From contig NC_053129.1 in assembly GCF_010015445.1 (NCBI RefSeq), positions 16,691,249 through 16,755,248 on the forward strand: 64,000 bases of DNA, written 5' to 3'. Source of the DNA: Perca fluviatilis (taxonomy: Eukaryota > Chordata > Actinopteri > Perciformes > Percidae). The first letter of the stretch is position 1. Each line of letters starts with the position of its first letter. The notes under the pieces are model-generated. The model was not told the DNA's origin. It did no database searches and saw only the letters and a list, made by a program, of their open reading frames with translations. Positions 26,241-54,787 of this stretch are shown piece after piece. A program made the position numbers and the translations under genes.

Positions 26241-26396
26241 GGCACCCGGCTACTGCCGAGACCGGGAGTAGCCGGGTGCCGCAGCCGCAGGCACGTGAAC
26301 CGTTCACCGAATCTATAGACTCGGTTCGCCAACCAACAACCGTCCGGTTGAACCGACTCGCGTAAAAGAGCCGGTTGTCACATCACTAGGTACACA

Positions 26397-29290
26397 ACCG
26401 ACAACTTCCGTGTAGTCTACTTCAAAATAAAAGCACTTCCTGTGATGGTTCGCAGTAAAACAAAATTACTGTTAAACAAATAAGGTTGTGTACCTTTTCA
26501 CATAGCTGGAAATCAAGTACTGTAAATAATGTAAATAGTGAGTTTTAATCACACTATAATTGATAATTTCCTTAAGACTGTTTTAAACTAAACAACATGA
26601 ATTTCTTATTCAAGTGCTTTAAACAAACATTTTACAACAATGCCGTAGGCTACTTCAATACAACTGTAAGTACTTTTAATTGAGTATTTTAATTTTCTCC
26701 TACTTGCCTATTGTACGTTTTACTTATCTATTTTTTATAGCTTTAGTTACTTTGCATATTCATATTAATTATACAAAATATTATGAATAATCTGTGATGT
26801 TTTAAAGTGGATAAAGATGAGACTTTATTGATCCAGTGGTGAAATTCCCTTTCGCTTTTTAAACATAGAGTGCAGTGTCTCAGTGTCTCAATGTATATCA
26901 GCATAAGGCATAAAAAAGGTTTTAACACATTATATATCTGTTACACAGTTCACCTTAAATCATTTTTCTCAATGTCACTGGCTCTGTGGTTACTGCTCCA
27001 TTCCATACATGTCTAGTGTTTTCTATAGGATGTCTGTTGGCAAAGAAAAATCATGTGAGAAGAATTAATGCTATTTATTTCATGGATTGAACAGCTGTGG
27101 GGGTGAAAGAGGAAGAGAACATTACAGTGGGATGAGATTGCTGTGTAGGCTTTGGATCGGATACTGAGATTGTGATGTCATGACTCGGCAACTAGACAGG
27201 CAGCACCAGGAGGGAGTGATGATGTCATCGGGAAGAGCTGAAGGGCACACCAGTGTTTTGTGTATGTCTGAGCATGCAGAAATTGTGCTGTCAACATTCT
27301 CACAGGCTTCAAGACTCATGTATCTGCATGTGAGACATTGTTCTACAAAAATTTAGTGACAATGCCAAACAGGAATGTAAATGTTACATACCAAGCCAGA
27401 CACAAAAGATCAATTACTTTTCTTTTTCTGTGGCAGCACCATAGAGCTGTTAAGAGTGTATGGCCTCCTTTGAGAGCATGTAAATATTCTGACCTATATG
27501 CAAAGTTCTGTCTGCCTCCTACCCACCCCAGTGCCCCTTTCTTCTGGGTTGGATTTTAGAGGCGCGAGGCAGAGAGTGTGACTAACAGCGTGACAACTAC
27601 GTGTGTGTTGGCCCGAAGGAAGGGGGGGATCAACCCCTGATTTGAATGAGGGGTGCTGGTGTTGTGGGGGGGGGGGGCACAAAGACGAGAGTGGCAACTG
27701 TGCCTCTCTGCAGCTGTGGGCCTACGTGAGCATCGGCAGGAACGCTTTCACTCCTCGTCTCACCCCCCTCCCTTACTCGTTCCACTCTCTTTCATCTCTC
27801 ACACTCCCCCCTTCCTTTGCTCATTTGCACCTTCTAATAGACTTTTGACAGCCCCCACTGCCTCTTTTTCTCAAATCCTCGCACTGTTCTCTCTTTTTCT
27901 CTATCATAACTCCCTCACTCCTCTCCCACGTCATGTTCCCTAGCGGCGGGGACCTTGACAGTGAGAGATGCGTCGTGTTCGGCCAGCCAATGGATATCTG
28001 AGACGACTGAAAGGGAAAGAAAGGAAGGCAAAAATAATCTTTCCCACACACACACACACACACACACACACAGCTGATCGGGCCTGAAATGTGTGTGTGC
28101 GTGTGTGCGTGTGTGTGTGTGCGTGTGCGTGTGCGTGTGTGTCTGTGTGTTACCTCATGTCATACGCACATGCGACTGTATGACTGTAGGCCCTATATCT
28201 TGAGACTGTGTGTAAACCAACACGGGGCTTTCAGGCCAAAGTCAGAGGCGATACCATGCACAGGATTTATCACAATGACACAAAGAGGGTAGGAATGAAG
28301 ATGAGGAGGTAGGATGTATACAAAAAAGAAAAGGAGGGGAAGGGGAATGAAGGACAAACTCAAGCATAGAAAGAGTTAATATATTGTTGTGCATGTGAAA
28401 ATGGGAGAAGGTGATGCCAGAGGAGAGGAAATCATTACAGAGAGATAAAGGACTGAGCCGAATCGGCTGACTGTCCTTGTGGTTCTTCAGCAGTTGCATT
28501 TTTTGGCAGCGTATGGGAGTGGAAGACCTGTGTTGTTACGTCCATGAAGCCTGAAGAGCAGCGCTGACATCTACTGGCTAAATATGGATGTGTACCTTTG
28601 TTCCTGTTGGGTAAACGCTTAAGTTTTCCCTCTGTCTTTATTCTCTTTACATTATGCAAACTAATCTGTGAGTTAAGTTCTGTACAAAATCATTATGTAT
28701 CTTCGTCATAAGAATACATAATCAGCCACTCGTCAATGACATCATGTGTCAACAGGCCTGTTTGTTAGGCATTAAAGGCTGATCTCCAAATCTCCAATAC
28801 ATCTGCAAGTTACACCTACAAAATAAAGCAGTATTTGGCAAGCATATAGTGCTGTAATGTAGTGTTTTTGTAAAACAAACACAAAAAGTAACTGTATTTG
28901 TATGCTAATTAATGATAAATGTGTCTGCTACAGAACAAGTTCAAGTTACCACAACAACAACAAAAAAAAACACAAGTTGAGATGCTCTTAGCAATTGGGA
29001 AGTGAAAGTGAAAAGTGAATAACAGCCTATTACCATTTTTAGGAAACAATGGGAAGTTAAAGTTGAACTGAAACTGTGTAGATCACATCCTAATAAACTG
29101 ATGCACTGGGGCAAAAACACTGACAGTGCAGTACGTTCATATGTATGTGTGAACAGTATAAGCCTATAATTCCAAGTGTTCCCATAGTATTAAGCCCGGG
29201 ACCCCCTCTGGCCTGAAGAACAAATGTGATTCCAGAACAGCATGTTTTATCTGTATGAAACAAACCTTTGCTTGATTTAAAAGCACATTT
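26397..29290. other. intergenic, no gene seen
   Basis: Contains poly-G at 27666-27677, (CA)n at about 28047-28071 and interrupted (GT)n at 28090-28149. No frame resembles a known protein. Confidence 0.5.
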
Positions 29291-29296
29291 TTTATT
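29291..29296 (-). terminator. candidate naga polyadenylation signal
   Basis: TTTATT on the plus strand is AATAAA on the gene strand, about 700 bp downstream of the naga stop codon. The stretch between it and the stop (29297-29990) holds no other gene and is probably 3' UTR. Other weaker A/T-rich hexamers exist, so the choice is tentative. Confidence 0.35.
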
Positions 29297-29990
29297 TCAG
29301 TGTTCAACAAAAACACATCATTCACAAAATAATTTCTTATAAAAAAAACTTTCTTCATTTCTAAAACCCAGGTCCATAAGTATTATCCTAAGCAGTGCAC
29401 CATCCGGATCTTGACAGACTAAAAAAATTCTCCTTTGAACAAAGCACAAATGAAATGTAAACAATTAGGAAAAAATGCATTTCAGGAGCCTTTTATCACC
29501 CTTCTTTGTACTTTTTGGAACAGCCTGAGACAAAGGCTCATCTGCTTCTCCTTAAAAGAATTGTTTTAATAACAGCAGCAGAGTCTTCTGAGTCTTTGTG
29601 CTGATCTACGATCAGTTTTTTAGCTTTCAACAGAGAAACAATTACTCATCAGCTCTCATGATCCGCGAAGCACAGAAAAAAACTTTACATCCTTTTCCTT
29701 GATCAACATCGATACTGCACGTGCAGAATTTGAGAGAAGGATCACGTGAAGAATTTCCGATTAGTTACATATCCAGAGGTTAAACGGCTGTCCCTGAGCT
29801 TAAAGTGATTTCATTACTTGGAATATATATTGCCTTTTAAGATAACACATTGTAGAGCTAATCACTGGCACTTCGTGGTTAAGCAGAGAAATATGTACGG
29901 TGTACATGTGAGGTCATGTCAGTTAACACTTCATCAGGAGCCACTGCACTGAGGCAGACACAGTGATTATTATGTTCAATCAGTCAGTGA

Positions 29991-35732
<5,742 letters not shown>

Positions 35733-35867
35733 TCCTGCAGAGGAAACAAACATGAAGGTGAATCCGATGTCTGTGCCGTATTCTGGGTGACATCTTCAGA
35801 TTAAGGTGTTCTGACTGTACACAAATGTCTTTAATGTACAATGTTGTAGCGGTTTCTGTGTAATTTG

Positions 35868-36430
35868 TTTTTTTTTTACTTTTATTGAACATTTAAAAAA
35901 TATTACAAACATAAGCATACAAATTCTCGTAGAGGATTCAATTAAATATTAATGAAAGAATATAACATTCAACCTTAAAGACAAGAAAATAGGTAAACAC
36001 AAACAAGTAACTGAAAAAGGGATTAGGAGGGGTTAATGTACAAATAAAATTAAATATCTGATCAAACATAATCATAAATAAAAACCCAAGCACATAAAAA
36101 TCTGGAAAATAACGGAGCAAGGACCTTATGATCCAAACCAAAATTCAAAACAGCAATACCTTTTTGCATTTTTCTTAGTGAACAGAAAATCAACTTAGTC
36201 GATTATTAACCAATTAAAGGAGGGCTTACTATTTCTCCATTTACTACAGTGAAGATATTTACCCAATAGTAGAATAATATGTATAATGTCAGAAACAGTT
36301 GTATTTAGATTATCCATATAATAGAGAATATGAGGGATATCAAACATTGGAATGTCATCAATCTTCAGCAACAACCAATGTCTTACCTCACACCAAAGTC
36401 TTTAGGAAGTTTCTATATATTTACGTACTG
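35868..36430 (-). pseudogene. L1-like LINE relic with 3' tail (naga intron 1)
   Basis: Read on the minus strand, it ends in an A-rich tail (poly-T at 35868-35879 on the plus strand). Broken frames include GKYLHCSKWRNSKPSF, which resembles the C-terminal end of fish L1-type ORF2. Several stops; only the 3' part remains. Confidence 0.5.
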
Positions 36431-36909
36431 CATGACCTGCAGCAAAAATCCCCCTAACCATATGCTTTGTTAGAGCATTTTCACTAAAGCTGCTTTTTAA
36501 TACAGCCACCCCATGAATACTGTCAAGTAACTGACGGGTTATCTCTTACACACCATATACACCTCCTGAGTCTCACCTGACTGGGTGTAACTGTGGCAGA
36601 AAGCAGCAACAACCTGCCAGGTGACTTCTCCCACTGACACACAGTCCTAATTAAACCGACTAAAGAACATACAGGTCTTACAACATGGCAGATAGAATAC
36701 ATGTTGAAATAAACCTGCTTAACATAAATTATGATTTCTGTAACATTCAATGTACATGGCACTAAACTATAACGCATAAAGTAACTTGGTGCCCAAATGT
36801 TGATAAAATAGATTAATTCAAGTTGTTATATAAGAAAAAATATATACAATGTTTGCTAGCATACATAATTTAATTAACATCGTGAAAAGTTAAACGTAGC
36901 GGTACTCAC

Positions 36910-36990
36910 CTAAATTGAGGGACTTACTCTCAGTAACAGGGGAAGGACGTAAGATGGAGGAGGATGTGCTAAAGCTTCCTCAAATCTCTG
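36910..36990 (-). other. naga: probable 5' noncoding first exon of naga
   Basis: On the minus strand the sequence TTTAG|GTGAGTACC at 36910/36909 is a near-perfect 5' splice site. It lies about 1.2 kb upstream of the acceptor that opens the first coding exon (35734). No other gene on this strand could use it. The 5' limit (transcription start) is not visible; 36990 is only a guess. Intron 1 would be 35735-36909 and contains an L1-like LINE relic. Confidence 0.55.
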
Positions 36991-37152
36991 CTTTTATCGT
37001 GTTCTTCCTCCTCCTCTTCTTCCTCTACTCCCCCTCCTACGTCTTCAGTTGTTTCTTCTGCTCTCTTAGCTTTACTTCGCTCATACTTTTAAACAAACCC
37101 CGTGATAAACAACCTCTCTGGCCGAGTTTTTTAAGAAAGCAAGTCAGCCGCT

Positions 37153-37202
37153 CCAATGGGAAAGGAAGCGACAGGCACGTGACAGCGGTTCAGTCAGCTG
37201 AC
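37153..37202 (-). promoter_or_regulatory. naga promoter: CLEAR-like E-box and CCAAT box
   Basis: Positions 37174-37183 read GGCACGTGAC, which on the gene strand is GTCACGTGCC. This matches the CLEAR consensus GTCACGTGAC at 9 of 10 bases. A second palindrome, GTCAGCTGAC, lies at 37193-37202 and differs from CLEAR only in the core. A CCAAT motif sits at 37153-37157. CLEAR elements are bound by TFEB/TFE3 and coordinate lysosomal genes, so the position 165-290 bp upstream of the naga first-exon donor fits. The function is inferred from motif and place. Confidence 0.55.
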
Positions 37203-37900
37203 TCCAGAGCAGGAAGTTGGAGGGGGGCGCGTCCCATTAATTATTTTACTCGCCTCGATTCCTTCCCTTCAATCGGTCCTTTCCCTACTTTGTCCTTGCA
37301 AATAACTTTCCATTACAACAATGAGTGACAGAGAGCTACATTCGCGTTTTTTCATGGTCTTGGATATGTCATTATTAGCCTATTACAGACATTGTGGTGC
37401 CACTTTCCGAAGGCATTTGTTTTTGTTTATTTTTGTTTAGTTGGTTTGTTCTTTCTTTTCCTCAAGACCGCGAAGGGTAGGGGGTGGGAGAGGGTGGTTG
37501 TTCCTGTTCAAGTGGGTTTGTTTGTTCTGGTGTTTAAAATTAAAAAAAATTTATCTTGTATCTGGGTTTATAAACTGAATGGCTTTATTAAATCATTTAC
37601 TAATGCTTTATAGATCTGTTATAAGCCATTAATAAGAACACTCGAGTTTTCAGGTTGTGGAAAATCCACGTTGGGCATGAGTTGTTTTACAACTTTTACA
37701 CTTTTACATTATAACAGCAACAATGCCAGAAATAGGACAGATTTACAGAAAATTTAAATTAAAACGAAATTAAAATTGACAACTACAGTCCACTGAAAAA
37801 GTCACACTGGTACATGGTAGGCTGATAAAGTGATCCAGGAAGGGTTGTCATGTCTTGTAGCCATAGAGCCCTGATAACGATATCTTAACTCCTCTAATTT

Positions 37901-38110
37901 TTAATGAGCTACTACTTCTCTGATCCACCGGGCATATGAGGGCAGAGCCCGATCCTTCCATTTAAAAAGAATGAGCCGAGGGGTCAGGAAGGAAGCAAGT
38001 GCAAGGGAGTTAGATTGGTAAATTGAAAGGGATATTCCCTCTGGAGCCACTCCAAACACCGCAGTTATAAGATTAGGTGGAATACTACAGGAATACATCC
38101 AGCATGCCAC
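37901..38110 (-). pseudogene. L1-type LINE ORF2 C-terminal fragment
   Basis: The minus-strand frame contains ASFLTPRLILFKWKDRALPS and YARWIREVV, like the ARR-ILxxWK-PSxxxW end of L1-clade ORF2 proteins. It is short and isolated, hence dead. It lies between the divergent naga and 469-aa protein genes. Confidence 0.6.
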
Positions 38111-38402
38111 TAAACCATTAATTAAAGCTTATAGACCCTTTATAAATGTTGCCTTACTATGAAGTGGTACCACAATGTTTTTACTTTGATCTGGATTAAA
38201 AATATACCCAGCTAATTGCTGATAATACAATGCATATTTTTGTACAACAATGCACAGTGCAAATGAGTCTTACATAAAAGCTGAAGTAGGCCGATGTGCA
38301 CTTACAAAACACTTTAAACTACATGAAGCGCAGTGAAAGCAAAATCCAGTCACATTGTTTCTGTGTGACTCACGATTTTCATGGATATGTCAACTTTGTC
38401 AT

Positions 38403-38404
<2 letters not shown>

Positions 38405-38450
<46 letters not shown>
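38405..38450. repeat. (GT)n microsatellite
   Basis: Uninterrupted GT dinucleotides. Confidence 0.95.
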
Positions 38451-38455
<5 letters not shown>

Positions 38456-38881
38456 CAACTATTCCAAATGAATTCCAAACTCTTTTCATATTATCACCTG
38501 AATTCTGTTTTTTTTTTCTCACTAACAAACAATAACAACAACAAAACAATTTTGCATTCATGCATTACAATGTGTTTACTGGTTTATATTTGATTGTGAA
38601 AACTGTATGTGATATGTGAGCTGCTAGTTAAGCCTCTGTAACACCTGCAAAGATGATGAGGGGTTAGGACGGTTTAGTCCAAACTTTTATATTTTGAAAG
38701 GAAATCTCTTTATCACTGCATTTATTTCAAATTGTGTTGAATATGCTGTACAGAACAGGCCAATACACTACTGGCTTTTCTGGTTGGTTCTGCCCTCTGT
38801 AGGTGAAAAGTGGCATCAAATAAAGAGGTGGAGCCTAATCCTGTGCCTAAGATAGATGCACACAGGCAGCCACAGGGAGCC

Positions 38882-39387
38882 ATGGCAGAAACAAGCCTGG
38901 GTAAGATGACTTCAGAAATACACTGTAACCTACATGTGTTAAGCTTGAGATATTTAAGGCTCTATCAGGTATCCATACAGCTGATTAAATTTGCTGGATA
39001 GATGACTCAGATTTGATGTCTGAACAGAATCTAAAAGGTGCAGCCATGTCACAGAGTTGCTGATGTGATACCTAAAATGAACCAGAGTACAGACAGAGCA
39101 TATATTCTGGGTTTTTTTGTGCAGGGAATCGGCCGCCCTGACGCAGGTGTGTAGGTAGTAAGATGGTCTGTTGAAATGTTTGTTGTATTTTCGTAGTTCA
39201 GACAGACTTCCTGGTTTTAAGTTTCAGGCATGGACTGATTCAAGTGGTTTCACTTTCCTCTTAAAGTGACAGGAGCGGTTCATAACATGTGGAGAACAGT
39301 CTGTAATAGATCTGCAATACCACAACATAAAAGTACTCCATTACACGTGAAAGCCCTGCATTTAAAATGTAGTTAATACAAGTACAC

Positions 39388-39446
<59 letters not shown>

Positions 39447-41556
39447 TAATTGGATTGTTACAGATTGGTTAATATATAAAGCAACAGTTTAATGCGGCAG
39501 GTGGAGCTCATTTTAAATACTTTATAGTTGGGTAGTTTGATCCATAACAAGGCATCACAGTTTATAATTTGATCAAAAGTTTTCTTTGAAAATTCTAAGT
39601 AACTAATACCTATATAGCTGTCAGATAAATGTAGCAGGGGTAACAAGTACAATATTTAAATCTTAAATGAAAACACTTTTAGTTGTATGCTATATAATAA
39701 TATAATATGATAATAATCATGATTATTTATATAGCACTTTGTGAATACATAGTGCTTTACAAAGGCCAGGCATAAAGAAGAGACTTCAAGTGAAAAATGT
39801 GAAAAAGTTGATCAAAAAAAGTAAATACAAAATAAAATAAATACATAAATAATTAAATAATAATGATAATAAACACTGTAGATTTAGCCCCAAAAACCCA
39901 GTATCCTACATTTCCCATTATGCTATCCTATCTTTTGATACACTTGCCACAGTAATGCAGGATTTCTGTTAAAAATGTAAAAAAGTACCAATGATATCAT
40001 CAGGATTATTTTCTCAGGTTTTAGAAAGCTCGCTCCAGAAGCAGACATTATACTATATATCTCAAAATTGATGTTGGTATTGAAGTAACTGTACTTAGTT
40101 ACTTTCAACCAGTAGTGACTCATAGAGAATATTTTTTACATCATTCAACAAATCCTTGTGTCCAGGTGTTTTTGGCATTGTGAAGACAGTCCTACAAAGT
40201 GCAGCAGCAGGTTTTGCTTTTGGAGAAGCTGCGTTATTTGCAGTTGAGCCCTCACTGACTGAAGATGGCGTCCTGCTGACTGCTGCGACTCTGGCTGCTG
40301 GGCGAGCCGGTTCCACAGGCGTCGGGGTGGTGACGGCATGCCTCGTGTTCACCTCAGTGCTCATTTCTCTGGGATGTGGTTTCCTCCTCGCTGCCATGGT
40401 GATGAAGCTGCTGACCAACGTTGGAGTGACGTTGCCGTGGTTAGTGGAGGCCACAACAGGAGCCTCTGTTGTGGTGGGAGCCGTCACTACAGGAGTGTTA
40501 GCGGGCATCCTTCCACCATGGATCTACATCGCAGCCCAAGGCATTCTGGTCCTTGTAGTCTACTCTTACTCCAATATTAATGACATGACCACAGCTCTGT
40601 TAATCATCTTCACCACTCTGTACCTCAGTGTCCTATACGGCAGAATGGGTATCATGGTTGGACTCTTCGTCGTGGGATTGACCATCTCTGTGCTTTGTGC
40701 CCTACGAAAGGCTCTGACAGAGAGGATGACACAAAGAACAAAATCTAAAACCGGGTGCAAACTTTTAGAGAGGATATTCTTCTACTCTGTTTTTGTGGGG
40801 ATACTGGGATTTTCAGTAGGTTTGGGTGCAGGTGAAGCAGGAGAAGGGTCTGAAGCAGAGGTGGTTTTGATGCTGCAGTCGGTCCTCTGGATGGCGTTTC
40901 TGTCTGCAGGGCTGCTAGGTGCTGGCCTGGGAACTGTGGCCATGGTCGGGCTGGGGCCAGAGGTGGCTGGAAAGATCGCTGTGGGAGCTGCTATAATATC
41001 ATCAGTTTCCCTGAGAGCCATTCTGCAATCAAGCTCTTCTCTGGGGACCCGAAGCAGCATAGGTGGAACGTTAGGAGCTGCTACAGCTGCAGGGGTGTCA
41101 CTTGGAGCTGCAAGTGTTGCAGCAAAACAAGCGTTCGGGTCTAGAAACTCAACTTTAGCAACTTTAGGTTCAGTTGTTGTTGGTGCAATTCTGGCAATGC
41201 AAGGTGTAGCACTGAAAGTGACTCTCCTGACAACATCAGAACTTCTCACAATCACCCTTGTTGCAGTGGGGGCATTTGTTCTTGGTGCACCAAAGAGCCC
41301 ATTCCACACTCAGGTGAATCTCCAAAGAGGCCTTCTCTCGGGGCCAGAGCTAATTAAAGGAATCGGCATGGAGACGGTCACCGCAGCAGCAGCACCTATC
41401 GGAGCCGGGGCACTCGGGGCTGCAGCATTGGGTACCGCAGCCCTGGGGAGACTGGGTACTGTGGGAGTTCTGGTGGCTATATTGTTGGCGTTGGGAAGTG
41501 CTCTTAGTGGCATGATAGGAAAATCACCGCCGACAACAAGCACACACAGAGAGTGA
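38882..41556 (+). CDS. uncharacterised multi-pass membrane protein (469 aa, two coding exons)
   Basis: Not recognised. Coding exon 1 (38882-38900) starts at an ATG in the strong context GCCATGG, encodes MAETSL plus one base, and ends at G|GTAAGA. Exon 2 (40166-41556) follows a good acceptor (CTTGTGTCCAG) in matching phase and stays open for 1391 nt to TGA. The predicted protein is 469 aa, rich in Ala, Gly, Val and Leu, with roughly 10-12 hydrophobic segments (around residues 58-85, 101-122, 124-142, 147-165, 168-186, 208-228, 240-268, 305-325, 336-380, 411-457). A basic loop lies at about 187-207 and the tail is short and polar. An AATAAA follows at 41814. A probable acceptor at 38802 implies an upstream 5' UTR exon that I could not place. 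The Ala/Gly pattern near 310-330 faintly recalls ISG12/IFI27-type proteins, but that may be composition only. The frame is clearly favoured over the shorter antisense frames. Confidence 0.7.
39390..39440. repeat. (TA)n microsatellite
   Basis: Pure TA dinucleotides in the intron of the 469-aa protein gene. Confidence 0.95.
39715..39800 (+). repeat. LINE/SINE 3' end fragment
   Basis: TTATATAGCACTTTGTGAAT then GTGCTTTACAAAGG is a common fish retroelement tail. No upstream body is recognisable. Confidence 0.4.
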
Positions 41557-41813
41557 TTGAAGCCTGGGTTTAGATCTCTGTCTCTGCATGCCTGAATACA
41601 AGGCCAGACACTAAAAAAAGAGTGCATACAGTATTTGTGCATGTTAACTAGATTGATGTGTTTGCATTATTGCACGTCTACACTGGCATACAAGTTATAA
41701 CAACTTTCAAATTTAGCTTATTTGAATCTGATTTTTAAATTCAAAAGCGCATTTGCTTATTGATCAAATCTGACAATTGTCATAAACATGTTTTATTGTG
41801 GCTACCAGTGTTG

Positions 41814-41819
41814 AATAAA
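41814..41819 (+). terminator. polyadenylation signal of the 469-aa membrane protein gene
   Basis: AATAAA lies 258 bp after the stop codon, in an A/T-rich 3' UTR that contains no other gene. Confidence 0.55.
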
Positions 41820-42728
41820 ATAGATGATAAAAGTTATCCAAGCATGTGTTTTTGTATTTATTGACTAAAATATGAATATCTTAGTACTGATTACTGTAAG
41901 ACACTGGGGGGTCAAACAAGTTGAATGCCAAAATAGCTGTAATGATCCCTTTTGCTCACCTCTTCACACCAGCATTGCCACATTTCCCAAGAGGTGATTG
42001 CAAGTTGCCAGTTACTTTGGTTTCATCTTAGCAACAGTAACAGAGGACTAGAAAAAGGAGGGGGAGTGGGAGGAGAGAGAAGCAAAGACTAACAGAAGAC
42101 TGAAGAGCATCTTTGAGTAGAGTCTGTTGTGCAGACGATTAAGACAAATATAGACTCACACATCAAAATAACATTTTCTGCCTATATATATTCATATTAC
42201 CCTTACTGAAAATATTATATGTTGCATGCGAATGGATATCCACCTGTGGCTCAGGGTTTTGTTGGTCTACCATGGCAGCACAAAGGACTGCAGCATCATG
42301 AACAAAGAAGTTTTTCCCACTGAAACAGCCTGGGGACAGAGCAGCAGCTCCAAGACTGTGAGACGCTCTCAGAATCTAAAATACTTCTAAGGAATTGTAT
42401 GGCACCATAAAATGAAGAAACATGGTAATCGTTTTGAAAGGTAAGCACATTTCTATGGTGGATAAAGCCAATGGTGAAAGTCATTGGAACACTCTGGGAT
42501 GTAATTAGTTTCTGCACTGCCATGTTTTTCATTGAGTTGGATTGAATTTTGCAACAACAAAAATGAAAAGTTTGACAATGTAATTATCTCCTAAAGTAGA
42601 ACAAAGATGGGCTGCATCCCAACTTTTCCATGGATTTTGGCATTCTGCGCACTTCAGGATTAATGTAGGCCTACAACAGTATTACTCCATGAACCTTAAG
42701 AGAAGTAGGCTACCTTAATAGAAGCAAC
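41820..42728. other. intergenic / adcy3 upstream region
   Basis: No gene seen. GAAAG|GTAAGC at 42440/42441 could be the donor of a 5' noncoding adcy3 exon, but the only acceptor before the ATG (CCTTAATAG at 42712-42720) is weak. The start may simply lie in a continuous first exon. Confidence 0.35.
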
Positions 42729-53132
<10,404 letters not shown>

Positions 53133-53560
53133 ATATTCTATCCTGGTGAAAATCCGTTAACATAAGGATAAGCTGAATTATCCACTCTGTTCAATTTCTT
53201 TCATATACACAGGTTACCTACATAGATCTTTTTCATAAGCTCTGTAGAAATGTAAAGCATATGGAAGTAGACCAACACAACAAAATAATACTATTGTGAG
53301 CATTACAACTGTGAAATAGCATTCCGCAACAAAGGAATTTTATAACAGAAACTGTTTCTGTATAGTTGTACATAATTCAGGAATACAGTTGACGAGACGG
53401 AGCTCCTGCATTAAAGATTTAGATCATTTTGCACTTGATTCAGAGTGCTATGAAAATTATAAGCTTGGAACAGATATATAAATTCACTTCCTTTGTTGTT
53501 TTACCTTGAGTTCAGGTTTTGTAAAATAATGTAGCTTAATCACACTGTAAATACTGTGTT

Positions 53561-53566
53561 AATAAA
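53561..53566 (+). terminator. adcy3 polyadenylation signal
   Basis: AATAAA lies about 430 bp after the adcy3 stop codon and is followed by a T-rich stretch. A second AATAAA-like hexamer occurs near 53699. Confidence 0.55.
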
Positions 53567-54787
53567 ACAAGTTTGCACTATATTTTTGAGATTAATTTGT
53601 GGATCATGCACTCTTGAGAATAATTCTAATCAGGCAAAATTAGTGAAAATACAAGTGTGTGGTGGCGGGGTGTTCTAATTGCAAATCTACAAATTTCAAA
53701 TAAAGAGGAAAAAATCGAATTGATATATTACGTGATGATGTCAGCATTACTTATAAAATTTGCACTTTGATGTGTACTAAAATATAAGAATTAATAACCT
53801 ATGCCAAATGTGACATGCTAAATGTTAGCATTACCATGCTAAATGTATAGGTATAACTGTGACAAGACAAAGGTAGGTTAACAGTGCTGCACTAGTGATC
53901 TAATGATAAATACAGTTGTTGTCTCTGCCACTTCATTATTCATTCATTCATTGATGAATTTATTTATTTACAGATGTGGTAGCAAAAAGACCTTGATCAG
54001 ACTTTGTCAGCTAGTCTTCCTGTAAGGAACAGAACAGTACAGGCACAATCTGTGATCTAAATGTCTACAAGAGCATGGCCACACTAAAAAAAAAATCCCA
54101 ACAGTTGAAACATGACTCTTATTGTGCAAGCTGGCTCACTGACTTACAAGGACATTTAATGAAGCAGAGCCATCAATAATGTTATTTGTTACACCTATGC
54201 TTTTCCTGTGGAAAGTGTCTATTTGTGTTAAGTCTTTAATTAATAAGTTGCCCACTGAAAATAATCATATATTAGGAATTGAATAACATTATTAATGATT
54301 ATTGAAAAGTGACTGAACTGAATGTGTAGATTAAGGTGATATATACCAATGTGTTAACTGATGTGTGACCCCTTTTTTATGGTAAGGAGGACCACCCTTA
54401 CTCTTTATGATAACCTATATTTAAATATGGACTGCAAGAGCAATTTATGCTTTTATTCTGTTTACATAGCCGTGTGATAATGGTCAAGTCAACTTTTAGC
54501 CAAAATCGAAAACCCTCTACCTATATTGTATGCAGGCCTATTCTTGGAGATAACTAATTTGGCTAACATGATTTATTGAGTTGTGAGCGGTTTAGTTAGA
54601 AATGTAAAAGCTGCACACCTGTGGAAAGTCAATACGAGGTTAACACATTATTACATATTTGAAATTCCGGATATATTAAAGGCAGGTCTCTAGAGACAGT
54701 CAAATGAATTTTAATGTATTGTTTTATTGTTGTCAGTTTATTATTATGCTAACTAGCATCTCATGCGCCCCCATGGATTATAGTTCT
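53567..54787. other. intergenic between adcy3 and wdr26, no gene seen
   Basis: A/T-rich, with a short (ATTC)n run at 53936-53954. No coding frame and no clear element ends. Confidence 0.5.

Larger units (their letters stand above)
25071..26388. mobile_element. hAT-type non-autonomous element with exact 8-bp target duplication and internal tandem repeats
   Basis: The 1318-bp element starts TAGTGTTACG and ends ATCACTA. It is flanked on both sides by GGTACACA (25063-25070 and 26389-26396), an exact 8-bp duplication as hAT elements make. Sub-terminal parts share AAGAGCCGGTT motifs in both orientations. Inside are four 35-bp repeats and three copies of a roughly 200-230-bp unit. No transposase. 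Confidence 0.85.

Noticed and set aside
36915..37328. 137-aa plus-strand frame over the naga promoter
   Set aside because: It overlaps the naga first exon and promoter on the other strand, has no recognisable domain, and its Phe/Leu/Ser richness reflects a CT-rich stretch.
40782..41309. 175-aa minus-strand frame opposite the 469-aa membrane protein
   Set aside because: It is an antisense shadow produced by the GC-biased codons of the plus-strand exon; it has no start context and no domain, and the plus frame is far longer and spliced.
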